Assembly (NCBI GenBank): GCA_022496185.1 | Contig: WTXG01000075.1 | Coordinates: forward strand, 1 to 64,000 | Reading direction: 5' to 3' | Source: Multifurca ochricompacta | Lineage: Eukaryota > Basidiomycota > Agaricomycetes > Russulales > Russulaceae | Length of the DNA stretch: 64,000 nucleotides | Shown: positions 56,720 to 64,000 of the stretch, in pieces | Position numbering within the stretch: position 1 is the first letter of the stretch | How the letters are laid out: each line of letters opens with the position of its first letter | Program-made: the position numbers and the translations under genes | Notes under the pieces: generated by a model | Seen by the model: the letters and a program-made list of their open reading frames with translations, nothing else | Told to the model about the DNA's origin: nothing | The model's database searches: none

Positions 56720-57189
56720 TGCTTGGCAGTTACATCAGCCTGAAATGCTTGTCAGAATTTCTCCCACAGGTGCAGCTCTTGAATTCTAGTGTGGGCTACA
56801 TTGGCCAGCCACCTTGTCTTCTCTGTCACCCATTGATTAATTTTTGGTCCTCTTATTTGGCCCAACACATAGGACACTCTGGTTATCTCCTCTCTTATGA
56901 TTGTCACTTGGTTATTCAGGAAGATGTGGAGTTCTATCTGAGTCCACTAATGCTTTGCCTTTGCCTGGTTTCTGTCAAACAATGGGGGTGGTACCCCTTC
57001 AATTCATTCTCTGGTCATCCCATCCTTGGGTGTTGTGGTTACTAGTAAGTTGGTGCATCCTTCTTCTGGGTCTTTAGCTGATTGCTGTTGTTGTCTAGGT
57101 TGGGGTTCAGGAAATGTGGTCGTCATCTGGCGCTTTGGAAGCCGAATGACTTCTTTCCCAGCTCCCCAAAAGGCAACCTTGTGAACCAT
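56720..57189 (-). pseudogene. Gypsy gag fragment
   Basis: Minus-strand reading gives GVPPPLFDRNQAKAKALVDS and then QWVTEKTRWLANVAHTRIQELHLWEKF, collinear with the Gag core of Gypsy-1a (GAPPPFFEGDRSTAKRW ... RWVKEQTNWLVDI). Several stops. No connected pol or LTR; lineage unclear. Confidence 0.65.
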
Positions 57190-57591
57190 GTAAACATATT
57201 GTATCTGTATGTTTTCTTTGCCTTATCATCACCCTTGTATGTCCAGCTTGCTCCTATTGCACACTTCTTCCGGACAGTTCAACTTGTGTTCCCGTGCACT
57301 TATGTCAAAAATGTCCCATATACCCCCAAGAGCAAGCCCGACCGTCTGTATCATACCTTATGGAAGAAGCCACTTGAATCAATATTGGCACCCATAGTTG
57401 TCCCTGACCCGAAAAGACATGTGTCCAGGTTTGCTCCTGCTGGTAGCGCTTCAAATGATGGTTGGAGGATGTGTTCAGTTTGGTGGGGTTCTGGAGGCAT
57501 CAGGTGCGTTGAGTTCGGTTTCATTTTGGGGCTATTCTAATAGCTTCGTCCTGTCCTAGATTGTTAGGGCAGATGTAATGCCTGGTGTGGG
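57190..57591. other. Unassigned, possible coding scrap
   Basis: A plus-strand frame reads through to TAA near 57540 (LAPIAHFFRTVQLVF ... KPDRLYHTLWKKPLE) and the sequence keeps CpG, but no family is recognised and no start fits well. Confidence 0.25.
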
Positions 57592-58251
57592 TGTTCAACA
57601 TGACATGTGACAAGTCGCATAGTAAAACTACGAAGTCAAGTGTACACTGTCTTTCAAGTGTACGGAGGTCGGGTGAGAAGTCAATACCAAGGAGCTAATC
57701 CCTTAGTACCAGTGAGCGGAGAAGTGCCAGAAGCACTGAGACAATTCAGAAGTCGGGTCTTAGAGATCACCCAGAAGGTAATGCACCAAGTTGATTAAGA
57801 AGTTGAGTCTAAGGCATACAGGCTATCTAGGCAGGCCTTATATACGTAATAGAGATCGGAGTCTGAATCGGAGTATTGTACTTGATGTACAGTGCCTCAC
57901 AAAACTGAGTCAATGTTTTGCACTTTTGCACTGTTTGTTGAATATCACATCAGCCAAAACAAATATAAACAAAGTCTTGGTAGACCATAAAAGGTACAAG
58001 ATAAGGGTTATGTAATGCAACAATTATTATGTAAGTCTGATCAAAACCTGTGGAGCTATGCCCATTTCAAATTGGGGACTCATTGACTCAGTTTTGTGAG
58101 TGGGTATCAGAAATATCAGAATCTGATGCTCCACCAAATGTACAGCAACCAATCCTTAATATATGGTTACCATAGTTATCTTAATATTGATGGGACCTGG
58201 AATAGAGCTATTTAACCATGGTTTACATTCCCAGAATATTATAATTTCCCA

Positions 58252-58695
58252 ATGCACCCCACCTCCTCTGCTCAGAAAGAAAACATGCTCTCTCTGGCCT
58301 CTGAAGGTCATTCCACTCACACTATTGCCTCCAGACTCAGCCTCAGCCAGTCCACAGTCTCTAGGACACTCAGAATTCTTGTTCCCAACCATCAGTCACC
58401 TCATTTTGGTCATCTTTCCAAGCTCTCTGGTACCTCTGAACATGCTATCATGATACAAATCACCACAGGAAAGGTTGGCAATGCTGTCCAGGCCACAAAG
58501 CACATCAATTCCATCATCCTCAACCATGTCTCTTCACAAACTGTGCATTGGGTTCTTAAACAACATTCATTCAAGGCTGTAACAAAGAAGAAAAGGCCAC
58601 TACTCTCTGCAGTACATTGCAAGAAGCACTTAGCCTTTGCTTTCAAGTACAGAGAGTGGACTGTGGAGGACTGGCATCTGACCCAAACCTGTTGA
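58252..58695 (+). pseudogene. Tc1-A transposase N-terminal fragment (left arm, copy 2)
   Basis: 147-residue frame starting MHPTSSAQKENML with the helix-turn-helix THTIASRLSLSQSTVSRTLRIL, ending after EWTVEDWHLTQTC in the loop. No catalytic core. Confidence 0.8.
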
Positions 58696-59149
58696 TTTTG
58701 GTCTCATCTGAAAAAATGACCCTCTTCCAGTCCTCCATAGTCCAGTTTTGGTACTTCAAAGCAAAGGCTAAGTGCTTCTTGCAATGTACTGCAGAGAGTA
58801 GTGGCCTTTTCTTCTTTGTTACAGCCTTGAATGAATGTTGTTTAAGAACCCAATGCACAGTTTGTGAAGAGACATGGTTGGGGATGATGGAATTGATGTG
58901 CTTTGTGGCCTGGACAGCATTGCCAACCTTTCCTGTGGTGATTTGTATCATGATAGCATGTTCAGAGGTACCAGAGAGCTTGGAAAGATGACCAAAATGA
59001 GGTGACTGATGGTTGGGAAGGAGGGTTCTGAGTGTCCTAGAGACTGTGGACTGGCTGAGGCTGAGTCTGGAGGCAATAGTGTGAGTGGAATGACCTTCAG
59101 AGGCCAGAGAGAGCATGTTTTCTTTCTGAGCAGAGGAGGTGGGGTGCAT
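58643..59149 (-). pseudogene. Tc1-A transposase N-terminal half (right arm and loop, copy 2)
   Basis: 168-residue frame: DNA-binding helix-turn-helix region, then KKRPLLSAVHCKKHLAFALKYQNW and WKRVIFSDETKINRFGSD, which holds the first catalytic Asp. It is the longest Tc1-A frame here but stops before the second and third acidic residues, so it cannot catalyse transposition. Confidence 0.83.
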
Positions 59150-59822
59150 TGGGAAATTATAATATTCTGGGAATGTAAACCATGGTTAAATAGCTCTATT
59201 CCAGGTCCCATCAATATTAAGATAACTATGGTAACCATATATTAAGGATTGGTTGCTGTACATTTGGTGGAGCATCAGATTCTGATATTTCTTATACCCA
59301 CTCACAAAACTGAGTCAATGAGTCCCCAATTTGAAATGGGCATAGCTCCACAAGTTTTGATCAGAATTACATAATCATTGTTGCATTACATAACCCTTAT
59401 CTTGTACCTTTTATGGTCTACCAAGACTTTGTTTATATTTGTTTTGGCTGATGTGATATTCAACAAACAGTGCAAAAGTGCAAAACATTGACTCAGTTTT
59501 GTGAGGCACTGTATCAACAAAGTCATAATCTGACTAAATGGGGAACAGAATCAAGGTGGGCCAGGTGAGAATATACATAGATGAATCCAGTATAGTCGCG
59601 ATTCTGGTGGGAAAATATGTAAGAGTTCTTGTGTAATGTATGAGTCACAGATAAGCACAGCATGAGTCAGAAGATAAGGAACAAACAAGCACAAAGGGAG
59701 TTGTAAATGTGATCAACCAAGGACAAACAGGGCCAAACAGCATGTCACGTGAAAAGAAAAAGAAAAGAGATGACGCAACAGGGTTCATAACATTACCCCC
59801 CTCTAAGTCCTAGCAGAGCCAG

Positions 59823-61013
59823 CTAGATTGGCATACCATTGTCATCCTGGACCAAGGAGAGGTAGTCGTTGGCTACGGTGTAGTGATCAGCATCGTAGTT
59901 CTCCTTTTCTTCGTCTGCGGGGCAAACGTGTGTTCATAGAAAACTGTAGGGCCCCCATCTCCCACAGTGAAAGCAGCCATCGTAAACATGACAGTCAATC
60001 TCATGGTGTCCGGCATTGTGAGAGAGACATTTGCCACACCATCCCAACGGGTTTTGGACAGTAGGAGCTTGTGTAAGTTGGCAGAATAAGCATTGGTGGC
60101 TCCAGTGTGAAGTGCTCTGACAATGCCAACATCGCTTCTTGGCCAAGGGGCAACACCAGCTAAGGTGGTACTTGCTGCTGCAGTGCCAGCAAAGCTTTCC
60201 ATTGGGGTTTTCATGAAGGCATGGCATTTCGAGACAGTGCAGGTTAAGTTGAGGTGCAAGGTCGAGGCGATGTCAGGGAAGGGGTTGGGCAAAAATGTCT
60301 GCGTACCATTCGGATATGATCTGATATGCTTCTCCCAGTTCTAACCACACCCTGATGCCAGCCAGATGCTGTTCTATATCAAAGACTCCTTGATTGAGCT
60401 TCACCATTTGCCGTTCATAGTCACGATGCTGCATCTCCAGGTTGTCCCTCAGCGCTTGAAACTTGCACAGTTGAGCAATCTCAGCTGTTAGTCGTGGCAT
60501 ATGCAGATCTCGAAGGACTTCATTAATTGCGAAGGCACGTGGGTCATGGGCCGACAGATGTTGTAGATGTTCCAGCCCCAGGACATAGTGAAGTTGGTTG
60601 GTTTTCTTTTCCTCCAAATATACTGGTGCCCCATAGACTGGTCCTCCCTTTTCTAAGCATCCGGCAATGTCCATACCTTCATTTGTGTAATAAATATATT
60701 TGGCAATTTCGGTCATGCCGTTGTTCTTGGCCATTGGAATCATCAGTGGGAAATAAAAGGGGGAGTCAGGTTGGTTTGGGAAGAAGGGGAATTCAGGAGC
60801 TTCGTCGCTGAAGTCAACGTCAATTAGGTTGTTGGGATGGGGGTGTTTGGGCAGATTAAAATCTTCATCAATGTTGATGATTCGGTCCCCTTCGGCCACT
60901 TTGATGGGCACATCGTAGTTAACAGGAGAAAGTGGATGAGAAGGAGGATGCAGAGGAGAAGATAGGGGAAACACATTGATAGCAGCTGAGGCGTGGACTT
61001 GCAAGGGAGACAT
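59823..61013 (-). pseudogene. Gypsy-3 ORF3 region with four zinc knuckles, in frame with pol
   Basis: Homolog of Gypsy-2 ORF3. The matching first Met is at 61013-61011 (MSPLQVHASAAINVF) but the frame is open upstream into the chromodomain, so here it reads as the C-terminus of Pol. Contains IINIDED and NNLIDVDFSDEAPEFPFF, AKYIYYTNEGMDIAGCLEKGGPVYGAPVYLEE, a charged helical part, then CWHCSSKYHLSWCC, CWHCQSTSHWSHQC, CGKCLSHNAGHHEIDC and a fourth cluster. TGA at 60273-60275 (after PLP) and 59934-59936 (after SFL) replace Arg codons seen in Gypsy-2. End TAG 59823-59825. Confidence 0.8.
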
Positions 61014-64000
61014 AGGCTGTTTTCTGAGTGGTTGTGGGGAGGGGAGTTGTCCAACAGCACGTATCCTGTCCTGCTCTTTATCTGCTTCAGGGTGGCGTCT
61101 ATAGAAGTCTTCGATTAATTTGGGTGCAAAGACATCCACAGCAGGCTCCCACGAGTTGTCGGCATCGGGGAATCCCTTCCATTTGATGAGGTAGTGAAGT
61201 TGACATTTACACCCTTGGCCTTTCCACTTTGCATCAGCTATCCGCTCTACTTCCCACTCTTGTTCACCTTTGATCAACTCAGGAGGAGGTTGTGGGAAGT
61301 TCTGTCCATGAATCAAAGTTTCTTTGTACAGTGTAAGAAGTCTGGTGTGGAAAATGGGGTGTATCTTCCAGGTGGCGGGTAACGTAAGTTTGTATGTGAT
61401 GTCTGAAAGCTTCTGTTCAATTGAAAAAGGACCATGGCGCCTAGGAGCTAATTTTGCTGTTGGGTGTGACGTATGGATGTTGTGCCCTTCCAGCCAGACT
61501 TGATCTCCAACCTGGTAGGGCGTAAACCTTGTGGGCTTCTTGGCCAGGGTCCTTTGCACCTTCTGAAGGTTTCTACTGGCCGATTCTCGTATCTCCTCCC
61601 ATTGGCTGATACACTGTGTGACTGACGGTATATTGGTGGGCTTATCTGTCCATGTCGTGTGTGGGTTCCATCCCATTATAAGGGAGAAGGGGGAGGTCTT
61701 GGTTGTCCCATTTGGCCAGCTGTTATGTGCGAACTCTGCTGTTGCCAGCCACGCTGCCCAGTCATTCTGTCTTTCATTGCACCAGAAATGAAGATACTGT
61801 TCTAGCCATTGGTTTGTTCGTTCTGACTGTCCGTCTGTTTGAGGGTGATATGCCGTGGAAATATTCTGTTGGATGTTGAGATGTTTACAGAGGGCTTGGG
61901 CGAACATGGATGCGAATTGTGGGTCTTGGTCAGAAATGATCTTTTGAGGGAGTCCATAGTGTCGATAAACGTGGTTCAGGTAAAGTTTGGCGACTCCCTC
62001 CACTGATATTGTCTCGTTGCAGGGGATGAAGAGAGCGGCTTTCAAGTAATCATGATCTGTAATGGTGAGTATCAAGTCATATCCTTGTGACTGTGGCAGT
62101 TTAACGATAAAATCCATCGCAATGGTCTGGAAAGGGGCTGTCGCAACTGGTGTGATGGGTGAGAGTGCCGGCGGTTTTGGGTGAGTGTTTACTTTATTTG
62201 CCTGGCATTCCGTGCATCCTTTGACATAGGCTTCTACATCCTTTTTCATGTTCAGCCACCAGTAATCTCATTTGGCAAGGGCGTAGGTGTTTGCAATCCC
62301 AGGGTGTCCTGCAGAGGGAAGGTTGTGGTGAAAATGGATCACCCCCCTCTTAATGTTGTCACCACCAGTGACAACCAATTGGTCATTGTCTTTCCACCAA
62401 AGGCCATTCTTCATTTTAATGTTGTGTGGCTCCGCCCAAGATCTGCACAGTTCTTGGTTCATGTTCTGCATTACTTGGGCCCATAGATCCATGTCATGTA
62501 AACTAACAACTGCTGTCTTTGCAAAAACATCTTCCGGTAGTACCACAATGTTATCATTGTTGTCTTCCCCTTCGTTACTATTGGCTGGTCTAGACAGGGC
62601 ATCCGCCCGCACATTGCGAGCTCCAGGGAGATGTTTGAGTGTGAAATTGTACTCTTCAAGCTCTAGAACTTCTCATGCAATGCACTGGCTAATTTTGTGG
62701 GGTTCTTGCCAATAGAGGAGGTTGGAGTGGTCGGTATAAATGATAGTTTTGTGCAGGGATCCAGCTAAATATGGTCGCCAATGTTGTAGTGCTTTTATGA
62801 TTGCCAATAGCTCCCTGTCCCAGATGTTGTAATTTCTTTCTGCTGACAAAAAGGTTTCTGAATAGAACGCCACCAGATGAAGAATTTCATTATTGTCTCG
62901 TTGGGAAAGGACAGCCCCATTTGCATACATAGAGGCATCGACCTCAAGTTCGAACGGTTTTTCTAGGTTTGGCTGAATGAGAACCAGTTTGGAGCTAATG
63001 ATCATCTTTATTTGGTTAAAGGCTTCTTGTTGTAGTGCTCCCCAATGCCAGGGCACATCCTTTTTCAGTAAATCATTGAGTGGTCTGGCTATAGCTGAGA
63101 ATCCCTTGACAAATCACCGATAGAAGTTACAGAATCTGATGAATGATCTGACGTCTTTGGTGCATCGGGGAGTGGACCATTCCCGAATGCCTTGTACCTT
63201 TACAGGATCCATGCATACTTGACCACCCTCCAAGATGACACCTAGGTATTCGACACTGGTTTGTTTGAAGGAACATTTGGCTGGTTTCAGGTAGAGGTCG
63301 TGCTTTGCCAGGATGTCTAATACCTCGTGAACACAGGTGCGATGATGGTTAATGTCATTCCTTGTGGCCACTAAAATGTCATCCATGTATACGACGACTT
63401 CTTCTGTGAGGATCAGGTCTCGGAAAATGTGATTCATCATTGACTGGAAGGTCACAGGCAAGTTGGTCAAGCCGAAGAACATGACACTGGGTTCAAAAAG
63501 TCCTTGATTGGTCTTAAAGGCGGCTTTGGGCTGGTCACCTTCTTGAATACGGATATTGTTGTAGCCCCAGTGGACGTCCATCTTTGAAAATAAAGCCTTG
63601 TCATGCATTTTATCAATGATTTCCAAAATCAGAGGAAGTGGGTAGTTATTTTTCACCATAAGTTCATTGATCCATCTGTAATCCTGTACTGGTTGCAGCT
63701 TCCCATCCTTCTTTTTAATGAAGAAAAAGGGTGAGGCATAGGGTGAGTTAGAGGGTCGTATATATCCCTTTGCCAGATGCTCCTCTAGGAAGGTCAAAAG
63801 TGCCTCCTTTTCTGGCTGAGACAGTGGGTATACCTTGCAATCTACAGACTGTGGGGCATCTGGGACGAAATCAATAGCATGATCCCAAGGTTGAGAGGGA
63901 GGGAAGCGTTGCGACTCCTCCTCTGAGAAGACCTTCCAGTGTCAGTGATACTCTGTGGGGACTACTTCTTCAAATGTCTTTTCTGGGTTCTTTTGCGCTT
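61014..64000 (-). pseudogene. Gypsy-3 pol (partial): RT, RNase H, integrase, chromodomain
   Basis: One frame throughout. RT: FLEEHLAKGYIRPS near 63785, KMDVHWGYNN near 63590 and VVYMDDILV near 63390 with catalytic YMDD intact. RNase H: FELEVDASMYANGA near 62945. Integrase: HFHHNLPSAGHPG ... CTECQ, AMDFIVKLP, IISDQDPQF, SERTNQWLEQY, all acidic residues present. The GPF module is RRHGPFSI near 61440 and the chromodomain is EQEWEVERIA ... LIKWKGFPDADNSWEP near 61145-61265. Stops are TGA, for example after ALAK near 62250 (Gypsy-2 has Arg). Continues past the right edge. Confidence 0.88.

Larger units (their letters stand above)
57890..59511 (+). mobile_element. Tc1-A copy 2, near-perfect palindromic Tc1/mariner element
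   Basis: 1622 bp, TA at 57888-57889 and 59512-59513. Arms begin CAGTGCCTCACAAAACTGAG. The loop (about 58655-58755) is the reverse complement of the copy 1 loop, meaning opposite insertion orientation. Arm-specific bases differ from copy 1 in the same way in both arms. Confidence 0.93.
57592..59792 (-). repeat. Gypsy-3 3' LTR interrupted by Tc1-A copy 2
   Basis: On the minus strand starts TGTTATGAACCC after the purine tract agaggggggtaa and probably ends GTTGAACA at 57592. Without the Tc1 and its TA it is about 577 bp, similar to the other gypsy LTRs. A TATATAAGG box in the minus orientation lies at about 57838. The outer boundary is inferred because the 5' LTR is off the window. Confidence 0.72.
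57592..64000 (-). mobile_element. Gypsy-3, minus-strand Ty3/gypsy, 5' half outside window
   Basis: 3' LTR (57592-59792, split by a Tc1 element), ORF3 and pol to beyond the RT start at the window edge. All coding pieces from 63797 down to 59823 are in one frame, broken only by stops, with no frameshift. Closest relative in the window is Gypsy-2 (many identical blocks such as ANTYALAK and FIVKLP). Confidence 0.9.

Noticed and set aside
1..64000. CRISPR arrays or prokaryotic operons
   Set aside because: Direct repeats seen here are dispersed transposon parts, and the only host gene has spliceosomal introns.

Overview
The window reads as a transposon graveyard from a filamentous fungus, most likely an Agaricomycete (Basidiomycota). 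The basis is inference. The single host-like gene is a cytochrome P450 with 13 short introns (48-65 nt, GT...AG). The mobile elements are the typical fungal set: Ty1/copia, chromodomain Ty3/gypsy, hAT and Tc1/mariner. Nothing bacterial, viral, rRNA or CRISPR-like was seen.

Layout. (1) 1-13740: a Ty1/copia element (Copia-1; its 5' LTR lies off the left edge). It is broken by a reverse solo LTR, by a 502-bp hAT MITE, and by a complete 7.4-kb Ty3/gypsy element (Gypsy-1a) inside its 3' LTR. (2) 13741-19760: an old hAT remnant holding a palindromic Tc1 element, which itself carries a MITE, a solo LTR and a non-autonomous hAT that contains a second palindromic Tc1. (3) 19761-23573: a CpG-rich, apparently single-copy island with one intact P450 gene on the minus strand. 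(4) 23574-32091: nested non-autonomous hAT elements and solo LTRs. (5) 32092-36745: remains of another gypsy element and unassigned sequence. (6) 36746-55816: a minus-strand gypsy (Gypsy-1b), split by a solo LTR that holds a 6.1-kb hAT with a transposase gene, and by a complete younger gypsy (Gypsy-2). (7) 55817-57591: fragments, a tRNA-like sequence, an inverted/tandem repeat array and a gag remnant. (8) 57592-64000: the 3' half of a minus-strand gypsy (Gypsy-3) whose LTR holds another palindromic Tc1.

Insertion junctions are unusually clear: 5-bp target-site duplications (TSDs) for LTR elements, 8-bp for hAT and TA for Tc1. The nesting order can therefore be read directly. Decay is dominated by C-to-T change at CpG. 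Almost all LTR-LTR differences fall at CpG, the in-frame stops are mostly TGA where CGA is expected, and several catalytic codons were lost the same way. This suggests strong cytosine methylation of transposons.

The most interesting coding signal is a third open reading frame (ORF3) downstream of pol in three gypsy lineages. In Gypsy-2 and Gypsy-3 it encodes a coiled-coil-like region plus four zinc knuckles. In Gypsy-1 it lacks zinc knuckles and ends in a SUMO-interaction-like IIDLTG(E/D)D tail. In Gypsy-3 it reads in frame with pol as one polyprotein. A second notable signal is the pair of near-perfect palindromic Tc1 copies whose arms evolve in concert.
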